Assembly: GCF_015711645.1 (NCBI RefSeq)
Contig: NZ_JABTEX010000001.1
Location: forward strand, 992,001 to 1,056,000
Direction: 5' to 3'
DNA: 64,000 nt
DNA from: Planomonospora sp. ID82291
GTDB taxonomy: Bacteria > Actinomycetota > Actinomycetes > Streptosporangiales > Streptosporangiaceae
The notes beneath the pieces are model-generated. The model did no database searches, was not told where the DNA came from, and saw nothing but the letters and a program-made list of their open reading frames with translations. Made by a program: the position numbers and the translations under genes. How positions within the stretch are numbered: position 1 is the first letter of the stretch; each line of letters starts with the position of its first letter. Of this stretch, positions 14,419 to 22,559 are shown piece by piece.

Positions 14419-16803
14419 GTGCCCGATCCCAACCGCCTGAGCGCGAGCGACCCGCAGCAGATGGGTGCATACCGTCTGGTGGGCGTGCTGGGCGAGGGCG
14501 GCCAGGGCACGGTCTACCTCGGCCAGGCCCCCTCGGGGCGGCGGGTCGCGGTCAAGGTGCTGCACACCCGCATGGCCGCCGAGGCCGCCGTCCGGGAGCG
14601 CTTCGAGCGGGAGGCCGCCCTCGCCCGCCGGGTCGCGGTGTTCTGCACCGCCCAGATCCTGGAGGCCGGCGTCAGCGAGGGACGGCCCTACCTGGTCAGC
14701 GAGTACGTCCCCGGACCGTCGCTGCAGCAGCTGGTCGCCGGTGAGGGCCCCCGCACCGGCAGCGGGCTGGAGCGCCTGGCCGTCGCCACGGCGACCGCGC
14801 TGGCCGCCATCCACCGGGTGGGGATCGTGCACCGGGACTTCAAACCGGCCAACGTGATCATGGGTCCGGAGGGGCCGGTGGTCATCGACTTCGGCATCGC
14901 CCGCATCCTGGAGGCCGGCGTCACCAGTTCCGCGCTGGTGGGCAGCCCCGGCTACATGGCCCCTGAGCAGCTCTCCGACCAGCCCGCCGGCCCGGCCGCC
15001 GACATGTTCGCCTGGGCCGCCACCATGGTCTACGCCGCGACCGGACATGCGGCCTTCACCGGACAGCACCCGGCGGCGGTGATGAACGCCGTCATGGGCG
15101 GCGAGCCGGACCTGAACGGGGTACCGCGCGGCCTGTGGTCGCTGCTCGCTGCCTGCCTGGCCAAGGAGCCCACCGCCCGGCCGACGGCCGACCAGGTGCT
15201 CACCACGCTGACCGGCCACGGAGCCTCTCCCGGGTCCAACGAAGGGAACGGTTCTCGGAGAGGGAATCACACCGCATCCGCGCCGTCTTCCGGGATGACG
15301 GCTGCGCGGAACACGTCCGGCCGTGATCGTGTCCCTGCCGACCGGAGACCCGGCGCACCGGTTCGCATCGATCCTGACGACGTGACCAGATACGGCACCC
15401 CCGGGGAGCACGGTGGTTCTCAGGGACCCCCATCATCAGGTCCATCCCGCGCCGGCGCCCACCCGTTTCCTCGGCAGCCGGATCAGGCAGCGGAACCGGA
15501 TGCGAACCCGAGCAGCAAAGAGCTTCCGAGTCCTGATCGGCGCCGCCCTCCAGTCTCCGGCATCAGGCAGGGCGGACCGGTACCGACTGCGCCGTCCGGA
15601 TGGTCAGCCGGGGCCCTGGCCCTGCCAACGGCATCCACACGCCGCCGGATCCCGGTCCTCGTAGCGGCCACGGCAGCAGCGGTCACCATCGGTGTCATCG
15701 CAGGAGTCGCCCTCTATTCACAGACAGCCCCCACCGATATGAGTTCCTCACCCGCAGGGACCGCCGCTGCATCAGCCACACCGTCCACCGCACCACCTGA
15801 CCCAGCGCCTGCCTCTACCGAACTGACCGGTCCAGTTCTTCCGAAAGATGTGGTTCTTCCCAGCAAACCCTTGACCGGTCACATCGACTCCATCAACACA
15901 GTGGCAGTGGCGCAGTTAAATGGTTCGCCAATCATCGTCTCCGGCAGCGCCGACAACACCATCCGGATATGGAATCTCAGTACGGGGAAACAGATTGGCG
16001 AACCGCTCATAGGACACAGTCGGTCGATCTCCACCGTGGCGGTGACACAATTGAACGGCTTTCCCGCCATCATTTCCAGCAGTACCGACAACACCATTCG
16101 AATATGGGATCTCTCCACTGGAGAACAGCTTGACGAGCTGATAACAAAGCATACCTATGGAATCCATTCGATGGCAGTGTCCCGGCTGAACGGTCGCCCG
16201 GTCGCCGTCTCCGTCGGCTCTGAAGACGCGATGTATGTCTGGGACCTGACCACAGGAAAGCAGATTGGCGAACCGTACACCATCAACAGTTATGCCAGCA
16301 GTACTCGGGTGGTGGTGGGGCAAGTAAACGGGCGGCCGGTCGCCGTCTCCGGCGGTGGAGACGCGGTTCAAGTATGGGATCTGACTACAGGCAGACAGAT
16401 GGGCCAAACATTCGAGAACATCCGCAGGGCCAAGTCCTTGGCAGTAATGCAGATTGATGATCGTCCGATCATCATCTCCGGTGACGACAAAACCGTGCGC
16501 CTGTGGGACCTTGCCTCGGGAAGACCGATCGGCCAACCTTTCACTGGCCATACGTTCGACATCATCGCAGTGGCCAGAGCGCAACTCGACGGTCGTCCGG
16601 TCATCCTCTCCGCCAGCTGGGACAGAACGGTTCGCGTCTGGGACCCGACCACCGGACAGCAGGTCGGCAAGTCCTTCACCCACCCGCACGAGGTCACCTC
16701 CATGGCGGTGGCCCAGCTCGGCGACCGGCCCATCGTCGTGTCCGGTGGCTACGACAAGGCCATCCGGGTCTGGGATCTGACGTCCCTCACCAAGGGCGGC
16801 TGA
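14419..16803 (+). CDS. Membrane Ser/Thr protein kinase with extracytoplasmic seven-bladed WD40 propeller
   Basis: 794 residues. The cytoplasmic Hanks-type kinase (about 18-270) has the glycine loop GEGGQGTVYLG, catalytic lysine in VAVKVLH (K46), HRDFKPAN with catalytic D140, DFGIA and an APEQ motif. A long Pro/Ser/Arg-rich juxtamembrane region (275-405) precedes one membrane segment (about 407-432). Outside, seven WD40-like blades of about 43 residues each end in variants of VRVWDLTTGKQIGEP and should close one propeller. It probably senses an extracytoplasmic ligand. GTG at 14419 is preceded by GAGGAGG and is preferred over an upstream ATG at 14356. The distal blades are lower in GC than the kinase half. 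Confidence 0.92.
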   Translation: MPDPNRLSASDPQQMGAYRLVGVLGEGGQGTVYLGQAPSGRRVAVKVLHTRMAAEAAVRERFEREAALARRVAVFCTAQILEAGVSEGRPYLVSEYVPGPSLQQLVAGEGPRTGSGLERLAVATATALAAIHRVGIVHRDFKPANVIMGPEGPVVIDFGIARILEAGVTSSALVGSPGYMAPEQLSDQPAGPAADMFAWAATMVYAATGHAAFTGQHPAAVMNAVMGGEPDLNGVPRGLWSLLAACLAKEPTARPTADQVLTTLTGHGASPGSNEGNGSRRGNHTASAPSSGMTAARNTSGRDRVPADRRPGAPVRIDPDDVTRYGTPGEHGGSQGPPSSGPSRAGAHPFPRQPDQAAEPDANPSSKELPSPDRRRPPVSGIRQGGPVPTAPSGWSAGALALPTASTRRRIPVLVAATAAAVTIGVIAGVALYSQTAPTDMSSSPAGTAAASATPSTAPPDPAPASTELTGPVLPKDVVLPSKPLTGHIDSINTVAVAQLNGSPIIVSGSADNTIRIWNLSTGKQIGEPLIGHSRSISTVAVTQLNGFPAIISSSTDNTIRIWDLSTGEQLDELITKHTYGIHSMAVSRLNGRPVAVSVGSEDAMYVWDLTTGKQIGEPYTINSYASSTRVVVGQVNGRPVAVSGGGDAVQVWDLTTGRQMGQTFENIRRAKSLAVMQIDDRPIIISGDDKTVRLWDLASGRPIGQPFTGHTFDIIAVARAQLDGRPVILSASWDRTVRVWDPTTGQQVGKSFTHPHEVTSMAVAQLGDRPIVVSGGYDKAIRVWDLTSLTKGG

Positions 16804-16831
16804 TTCCCGCGCCGTGCCGTACCGGCCCGTC

Positions 16832-17836
16832 TCAGGTGCTGGCGCGGATCGTCAGGCGGGGCGCGAGCAGGGTGCCGTCCGGTACGGCGCGGCCCTCCAG
16901 TTTGTCCATCAGCAGCCGCACGGCCTCCCGGCCGACGTCCTCGGCCGGGATGAGCACCGAGGTCAGGGCCGGGCTGGAGCGTTCCGCGATGTCGTCGGGG
17001 CAGATGGCGACCACCGCGACGTCCTCGGGGACCCGCCGGCCGTGCTGGCGCAGCGCCCCGAGCACGTGGTTGACCGCGGCCTCGTTGTGCACCACCAGCC
17101 CGGTCAGGCCGGGCCGCGTCTCCAGCAGCCCGCCCACCGCGTCCGCGACCTCGTCGAAGGTCTCCTCGCAGGGCAGCGCGATCCCGGTCACGCCGTGCGC
17201 CTCGGCGGCCTCGGTGAAGCCCTCCCGCGTCCGGCAGGCGTATCCGGTGCCCCGGTCGTAGACCACGGCGGGCGCCCCGAGCAGCGCGACCTCCCGGTGG
17301 CCGCGCGCCGCCAGGTGCTGCACGCACAGCCCCCCGGCACGGGCGAAGTCGAGGTCCACGCAGGTCAGCCCGGCGGTGTCGGCGGGGAAGCCGATGAGCA
17401 CGCTCGGCTCGGCCAGCTCGCGCAGGAGCGGCACCCTGATGTCGTGGAGCTCCACGTCCATGAGGACCAGCCCGTCCACCAGCGCGCTGGCGGCGGCCCG
17501 GCGCAGCCCGTCGGGTCCCTCGTCGGCGGTGAGCAGCAGCACGTCGTGGTCGTAGCGCCGGGCGGCGGTCACCACCGACGTGGCGAACTGCATCAGCACC
17601 GGGACGTGCATCCCGGCCCGGAGCGGCAGCACCAGCGCGATCACGTTCGCCCGCCTGCTGGCCAGCGCCCTGGCCCCGGCGTTGGGGTGGTAGCCGAGCG
17701 TCCGCACGCTGTCGAGCACGCGCCTGCGCGTGTCGGCGGAGATCGCGCGCTTCCCGCTGAGCACGTACGAGACCGTGCTCACCGCCACCCCGGCATGCCG
17801 GGCGACCTCCGTGATCGTCACCGCTCTGCCGCTCAT
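16832..17836 (-). CDS. LacI family transcriptional regulator
   Basis: 334 residues. The N-terminal LacI HTH is clear (VTITEVARHAGVAVSTVSYVLSGKRAISADTRRRVLDSV) with the hinge helix NAGARALASRRAN, followed by a periplasmic-binding-protein-like effector domain. The ATG at 17836 is ten bases after GAGGGGG; a GTG at 17845 would add three residues. It lies 82 bp downstream of and co-oriented with the GH3 gene at 17919-20786, and two palindromic LacI-type operators stand upstream of that GH3 gene, so it is the likely autoregulated local repressor, released by a sugar product of the enzyme. Confidence 0.92.
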   Translation of the reverse strand: MSGRAVTITEVARHAGVAVSTVSYVLSGKRAISADTRRRVLDSVRTLGYHPNAGARALASRRANVIALVLPLRAGMHVPVLMQFATSVVTAARRYDHDVLLLTADEGPDGLRRAAASALVDGLVLMDVELHDIRVPLLRELAEPSVLIGFPADTAGLTCVDLDFARAGGLCVQHLAARGHREVALLGAPAVVYDRGTGYACRTREGFTEAAEAHGVTGIALPCEETFDEVADAVGGLLETRPGLTGLVVHNEAAVNHVLGALRQHGRRVPEDVAVVAICPDDIAERSSPALTSVLIPAEDVGREAVRLLMDKLEGRAVPDGTLLAPRLTIRAST

Positions 17837-17918
17837 CCGCTCCACGCCCCCTCACCCGGCGGCTCGGCGTCCGCACCCGTGAACATCCCGCGCCCGTCGG
17901 CCCGCCCGCCCCGCCCGC

Positions 17919-20786
17919 TCATCTGCTCTCGGCGGAACCGAAGGCCAGACGGGAGACGGTGATACCGGCATTCTCGAACACCACGTACAGGTCGTGCACA
18001 CCCTGAGCCCCGTCGAGTCCGCCGACGAGCCGCGACAGCTCGTAGCGGCCGGCGCGCGGGACGGGCACGGCGCCGAGGGCGGAGCCGTACAGGGGGTCGC
18101 CGAGGCGGAGGGTGACCACGCCGCTCTCGGTGCTGGTGGCCTCGATCACGCAGGCGGCGGCCCCGGTCCCGAAGTCGACCCCGCGGAAGAGGATCCAGGC
18201 GCCCTCGGCCGTGGATCGCACGGCGTCGCCGGAGACCCGGGAGGCGTCGGTGAACGCCACCGCGTCGTACTCGTCGTGGTCGACCGCCCGGATCGGCGCG
18301 GCGAGCGCGTCGCGGGGCGGGATGTGCTCGCCGGCGACGTGGACCGTCGCGCACAGGCGGACGTCGCGGGCCGAGCGGCCCACCATGATCTTGTGGGACG
18401 CGTCCTCGACCGCGAACCGGTTCCGGGTGACGTCCCAGAAGGCCAGGTCGGCGACGTCGACGGTCCAGCGGACCTCGGTGCTCTCGCCGGGCTCCAGCCG
18501 GAGCTTGGTGAAGTCCCGCAGCCGGCGCAGCGGCTGCTTGACCCGGGAGCTCTGCTGGTGGGTGTAGAGCTGGACGACCTCCGTGCCGGGCCGGGAGCCG
18601 GTGTTGGCGACCGTCGCCGAGACCGTGACCCGTCCGTCCGCGACCTCGGCGGTCAGGTCGCGGTAGTCGAAGTCGGTGTAGGACAGGCCGTGGCCGAACG
18701 GGTAGAGCGGGGTGCCCCGGTAGTACTGGTAGGTGGCGTCGGCGGCGATGATGTCGTAGTCGAGCAGGTCGGGCAGCTCGCACGCCGAGCGGTACCACGT
18801 CTGGGTGAGGCGCCCCTCGGGGTCGGCGTCGCCGAAGAGCACCTCGGCCAGCGCGTGGCCGTACTCCTGGCCGCCGTGCGAGGACCACAGCACCGCGGGC
18901 AGGTTCCGCTCCGACCAGGTCATCGGGTAGCCGCTGCTGATCACCATGACGGTCCTCGGGTTGGCCGCGCGCACCGCCGCGACCACGGCCTCCTGCGCCG
19001 CCGGGAGCGCCAGGTCGAGGCGGTCCTCGGTCTCGCGCCCGTTGACCAGCGGGTGGTCGCCGACCACGACGACCGCGACGTCCGCGGAGGCGGCCAGCGC
19101 GGCGGCGCTCTCGGCTCCGCTCACGACCGTCTCCAGGGTCAGCCAGACGGCCGCGTCGGCGTCGTCGACCAGCCTCAGGACCGTGCCGTCCGGGACCGCG
19201 GAGGGCGCCGCGCCGTCCAAGGCCGCGGAGGGCGCCGCACCGTCCGGGGCCGCGCCCGGCCCGGCGGCCAGTCCGACGTAGCGGCCGGTGGAGATGTGCC
19301 GGAGCGCCAGCGTGCCGCGCGGCCGGTCCTCCAGCCGGAAGGTCTGGCGCACCTCCCAGCCGTTGGGCCCCGGCTGGTCGTTGACCAGCGTGCCGGAGTC
19401 GTCCACCGAGACGTACCGGCCGGTCGCCGCGGCGCGCAGGGCGTAGGACCCGCCGCCCCAGTCGAACAGGTCGAACAGGCCCTCGGCCGTGCCCGCCTCG
19501 GCGGCGAGCCCGAGCGGCCCGCCGCCGGGATCGGCGACGACGTGCCCGTTCTCGGCGGTCAGCGTGATCCGGTCCACCGCCTCGCAGAACACCGTCTCGC
19601 ACCGCTCGGCGAGCCCGGCGCGGGCGGTGACGGCGTACGGCAGCGTGCCGGAGTACCAGTCCTCCATGAGGGTGTCGCCGAGCTGGCCGATGACGGCGAT
19701 CTTCGTCACGCCGGCCAGCGGGAGGATGCCGTCGTTCTCCAGGAGCACGATCGAGCGGCGGGCGGCCTCGCGGGCCAGCGCCTGGTGCTCGGGGCAGTTG
19801 ACGACGGCCTCGGTCACGTCGTCGTACGGCGTGGCGGGGTCGAACTCGCCGAGCCGGAACCGGATGGAGAGCGCGTGCCGGACGGCGGCGTCGACGTCCG
19901 CCTCGGTGAGCAGGCCCCGCTCCAGCGCCTCGCGGATGTGCCCGAGCGTCGCCTCGGTGCGGTCGTCGTCCTGGGTGAAGCTGTCGAGCCCGGCCTTGAT
20001 CGCGTGCGCGTAGGCCTCGGCGGCGTCGTCGTAGTAGGCCTGCAGTCCGGTGAAGTTGCCGGGGGCGTAGGCGTCGCTGACCACCAGGACGTCGTCGGGG
20101 GCCCAGGTGCGCAGCACGTCGTTGATCAGCGGGCTCAGGTGCGCCGGGCGGCCGTTGACCAGGTTGTAGGAGGGCATCACGGCCACCGCCGCGCCGCTCT
20201 CCAGCGCGGGCCGGTAGGCGGGCAGCTCGTACTCGTGGAGCACCCGGGGCGGCAGGTCGCTGGAGGTGGTGCAGCGGTCGGTCTCGTTGTTGTAGCCGAG
20301 GAAGTGCTTGAGCGTCGGCGCGGTCTTCAGGACGGCGGGATCGCTCCCCCGGAGGCCGGAGGCGTAGGCCACCGCCATCACGCCGGTCAGCCACGGGTCC
20401 TCGGAGTAGCCCTCCTCGTTCCGTCCCCAGCGGGGGTCGCGCAGCGGGTTGACCACCGGCGCCCAGACGTTCCGCCCCGCCCCGGCCGGGTCCTTGTGGT
20501 GGAAGGCCAGGACCTCGTCGGACGTCGCCTCGCCGACCCGCCGGACCAGCTCGGGATCCCAGGTGCTGGCCAGTCCGACCGCCTGCGGGAAGACCGTGGC
20601 CGGGCCGAGCCAGGCCAGGCCGTGCAGGGCCTCGGTGCCGGTGCGGAAGGAGCCCACGCCCAGCCGCTCGACCGGGGCCTGGTACTGGTGCAGCAGGGCG
20701 ACCTTCTCCGCCAGGCTCAGCCTGCCCTGCAGGTCGGCGATGCGGTCGGCGAGCGGGAGCCGGGGGTCGCGGAACGGTTCGGTCAT
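17919..20786 (-). CDS. GH3 glycoside hydrolase, cytoplasmic (beta-glucosidase/beta-xylosidase type)
   Basis: About 955 residues, no signal peptide. Domains: GH3 barrel (25-320) with LKHFLGYNNETDR and the nucleophile in VVSDAY (about D238), an alpha/beta sandwich interrupted by a beta-trefoil/fascin-like insert (about 415-530; GGGSYALRAAATGRYVSVDD and LALRHISTGRYVGLAAG), a fibronectin-III-like domain (VVQLYTHQQSSRVKQPLRRL) and a C-terminal CBM6-like domain (GVDFGTGAAACVIEA to GVHDLYVVFENA). It should remove glucosyl or xylosyl units from the non-reducing end of imported oligosaccharides. The ATG at 20786 (MTEPFRDPRLPLADR) is chosen by alignment with the paralogue at 29738-32776. Two LacI operators precede it. 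Confidence 0.9.
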   Translation of the reverse strand: MTEPFRDPRLPLADRIADLQGRLSLAEKVALLHQYQAPVERLGVGSFRTGTEALHGLAWLGPATVFPQAVGLASTWDPELVRRVGEATSDEVLAFHHKDPAGAGRNVWAPVVNPLRDPRWGRNEEGYSEDPWLTGVMAVAYASGLRGSDPAVLKTAPTLKHFLGYNNETDRCTTSSDLPPRVLHEYELPAYRPALESGAAVAVMPSYNLVNGRPAHLSPLINDVLRTWAPDDVLVVSDAYAPGNFTGLQAYYDDAAEAYAHAIKAGLDSFTQDDDRTEATLGHIREALERGLLTEADVDAAVRHALSIRFRLGEFDPATPYDDVTEAVVNCPEHQALAREAARRSIVLLENDGILPLAGVTKIAVIGQLGDTLMEDWYSGTLPYAVTARAGLAERCETVFCEAVDRITLTAENGHVVADPGGGPLGLAAEAGTAEGLFDLFDWGGGSYALRAAATGRYVSVDDSGTLVNDQPGPNGWEVRQTFRLEDRPRGTLALRHISTGRYVGLAAGPGAAPDGAAPSAALDGAAPSAVPDGTVLRLVDDADAAVWLTLETVVSGAESAAALAASADVAVVVVGDHPLVNGRETEDRLDLALPAAQEAVVAAVRAANPRTVMVISSGYPMTWSERNLPAVLWSSHGGQEYGHALAEVLFGDADPEGRLTQTWYRSACELPDLLDYDIIAADATYQYYRGTPLYPFGHGLSYTDFDYRDLTAEVADGRVTVSATVANTGSRPGTEVVQLYTHQQSSRVKQPLRRLRDFTKLRLEPGESTEVRWTVDVADLAFWDVTRNRFAVEDASHKIMVGRSARDVRLCATVHVAGEHIPPRDALAAPIRAVDHDEYDAVAFTDASRVSGDAVRSTAEGAWILFRGVDFGTGAAACVIEATSTESGVVTLRLGDPLYGSALGAVPVPRAGRYELSRLVGGLDGAQGVHDLYVVFENAGITVSRLAFGSAESR

Positions 20787-20810
20787 CGGGGGACCATCCC
20801 TCTGGTGAGC

Positions 20811-20866
20811 GTCGAAGCGCTTCGACAACGGGGCGAGAAAAGGCGCCTCTGTCGAAGCGCTTCGAT
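20811..20866. promoter_or_regulatory. Twin LacI-family operators upstream of the GH3 gene
   Basis: GTCGAAGCGCTTCGAC (20811-20826) is a perfect 16-bp palindrome; GTCGAAGCGCTTCGAT (20851-20866) is a near-identical copy with centres exactly 40 bp apart. The core GAAGCGCTTC with central CG is the usual LacI-family layout. Spacing of about four helical turns would allow co-operative binding or looping by the LacI protein encoded at 16832-17836. Confidence 0.85.
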
Positions 20867-21093
20867 AGTCGGTCCAGGAAAACTCCGCTCGTTACACGGA
20901 TGTTTCGAGCAGAGTTTCCCTGAAGGGTGCCTGGATGTGAGATCCAGGTCAAGACCTGCGGGGGAAAATCACAGATCATTCTTCGGTCGGCCCCCGGAGC
21001 GGCGTCCCCCGGCCCGAGCACGGCCTGGGCACGGCCTGGGCCATGCCCGGGAGGGCGGGGGCACGACCGGGAGGGCGAAGCCCGGAGACGCGG
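20867..21093. other. Intergenic region between GH3 promoter and ROK gene
   Basis: No gene seen. It holds an imperfect inverted repeat (about GGAAAACTCCGCTCG at 20878 against CGAGCAGAGTTTCC ending at 20919), a short perfect hairpin CCTGGAT/ATCCAGG (20930-20948) and a direct repeat CACGGCCTGGG (about 21017-21040). The first may form part of the GH3 promoter/leader; the remainder probably ends transcription of the ROK gene. Confidence 0.4.
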
Positions 21094-21140
21094 GGTCAGG
21101 AGACGCAGGGTCAGGAGACGCAGGGTCAGGAGATGCGGGG
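21094..21140. repeat. 15-bp tandem repeat at the 3' end of the ROK gene
   Basis: About three copies of GGTCAGGAGACGCAG run from 21094 and merge into the last codons of the ROK gene. Each copy carries TCA, the complement of its TGA stop, so the gene's end (…RIS-stop) has been duplicated downstream of itself. Confidence 0.75.
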
Positions 21141-22343
21141 CAGCCGGCCGGAGTCCACCGAGTCGAGCACCCGGGCCGCGCCGCCCAGCGCCGCGGCGTC
21201 GTAGCCCAGGGTCGAGGCCACGACCCGGCAGCCCCCGCCCTCGGGCGCGATCGTCCGGCCGCGCGCCTCCTCCTCCACCGCGGGCAGCAGCCAGGGCGCC
21301 AGCGGCACGTAGTAGCCGCCCAGGATGACCACCTCGGGGTTGAGCAGGTTGGCCACCACCGCCACGCCCTTGCCGAGCTGCCGCCCGACCTCCGCCAGCA
21401 GGCCGAGGGTCCGGACGTCGCCGGCGCGGGCCAGCCGTACCACCTCGTCGAGCTCGATCTCGACCTCGGCGGGCGAGAGCGGGACGTGCCGGAGCACCGC
21501 GCCGATCCCGGCGACGGCCTCCAGGCAGCCGGTCCGCCCGCACCGGCACGCGGCGCCGAGCGGGTCGAGCTGGATGTGGCCGATCTCGCCGCCGTAGCCC
21601 CGGCCGCCGCGGCGGATCCGGCCGTCCAGGATGATCCCGGCGCCGACCCCGATCTCCCCGGTGAGGTAGACGAGGTTGGCGGTCCCCGCCTGCGAGCCGA
21701 AGCGGTGCTCGGCCAGGGCCGCCAGGTTGGCGTCGTTCTCGACCTGGACGGCGAAGCCGGGGTCGCGGAGCGCCTTGGCCAGGTCTCCGGCCAGGTCGGC
21801 GTCGCGCCAGCCGAGGTTGGGCGCGATGAGCACCGTGCCGTCCGTGCCGACCAGGCCGGGCACGCCCACGGTCAGGCCGAGGACCTGGCGCTCCTGCTTG
21901 GCCATCCGGCCCACCACCCGGCGGACGATCGCCGCGACGGCCGCCACGGCCTGGCCGGTCGAGCCGTCGGCGCCGGGGAGCGGGCCGGAGAAGGAGCGCC
22001 GCCACGACAGCAGCCGCTCCCCCGCCAGGTCCACCGCCACCGCGGTGACGTAGTCGACGTTGACCTCGATGCCGATCGCGGCGTACGGCGAGCCGTCGAG
22101 CACGAGCATGGTGGCCGGCCGCCCGACGCGGTTCTCGGTCAGCCCGGTCTCACGCACCAGGCGGCGGTCGATCAGGTCGGCGACCAGGCTCGACACGGTC
22201 GCCTTGTTCAGGCCCGTGGAGGCCGCGATGTCCGCCCGCGAGCAGGGCGCGTGCTCGCGCACGAACCGCAGCACCACGGCGAGGTTGGTGGCCCGGACGT
22301 CGGCGAAGTCGGCCGGCTGCGGATTCGTCGTAGATGTGATCAA
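21126..22343 (-). CDS. ROK family transcriptional regulator (XylR-like repressor)
   Basis: 405 residues: N-terminal winged HTH (RADIAASTGLNKATVSSLVADLIDRRLV), then a ROK sugar-kinase-like fold with the zinc-binding CRCGRTGCLE motif and GEIGVGAGIILDG. XylR-type ROK repressors bind AT-rich inverted repeats and are released by a sugar such as xylose. It is divergent from the importer operon at 22560, and a TTAGTT-N13-AACAAA site lies between them; two more copies lie at the GH31 and GH95/GH42 promoters. The start is TTG at 22343 with a weak ribosome site, so the exact start is uncertain. Confidence 0.9.
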   Translation of the reverse strand: MITSTTNPQPADFADVRATNLAVVLRFVREHAPCSRADIAASTGLNKATVSSLVADLIDRRLVRETGLTENRVGRPATMLVLDGSPYAAIGIEVNVDYVTAVAVDLAGERLLSWRRSFSGPLPGADGSTGQAVAAVAAIVRRVVGRMAKQERQVLGLTVGVPGLVGTDGTVLIAPNLGWRDADLAGDLAKALRDPGFAVQVENDANLAALAEHRFGSQAGTANLVYLTGEIGVGAGIILDGRIRRGGRGYGGEIGHIQLDPLGAACRCGRTGCLEAVAGIGAVLRHVPLSPAEVEIELDEVVRLARAGDVRTLGLLAEVGRQLGKGVAVVANLLNPEVVILGGYYVPLAPWLLPAVEEEARGRTIAPEGGGCRVVASTLGYDAAALGGAARVLDSVDSGRLPRIS

Positions 22344-22469
22344 GGTCCGTCCCGTCCCGATCGGCCCGGGACCCGCCTCGCGAGCGGCCCCCGGCTGGCC
22401 CCATCATGCCTCACCCGCCCCGAGGACCGCGATCGTCGGCCCCTTGTGGCGAGAGTGCCCCTCGACTAA

Positions 22470-22494
22470 TTTGTTTGGTCAAAAGACGAACTAA
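22470..22494 (-). promoter_or_regulatory. ROK-type operator site A
   Basis: On the minus strand this 25-bp block reads TTAGTT-N13-AACAAA, the same layout as sites at 38641 and 40859, and resembles the Bacillus XylR operator half-sites. It is AT-rich against a GC-rich background and lies in the divergent promoter between the ROK gene and the importer operon, where it could control both. Confidence 0.75.
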
Positions 22495-22559
22495 CTCTAT
22501 CTCGGACCCCTCCTCTTACGACAACCCCCGCCTGTCCATGACAACGAAGGGAACGCGCC

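Noticed and set aside
17833-22469. Very long open frames (over 1300 codons) across GH3 and ROK on both strands
   Set aside because: They encode low-complexity Arg/Pro/Gly sequence, cross real gene boundaries and have no domain; frame shadows.
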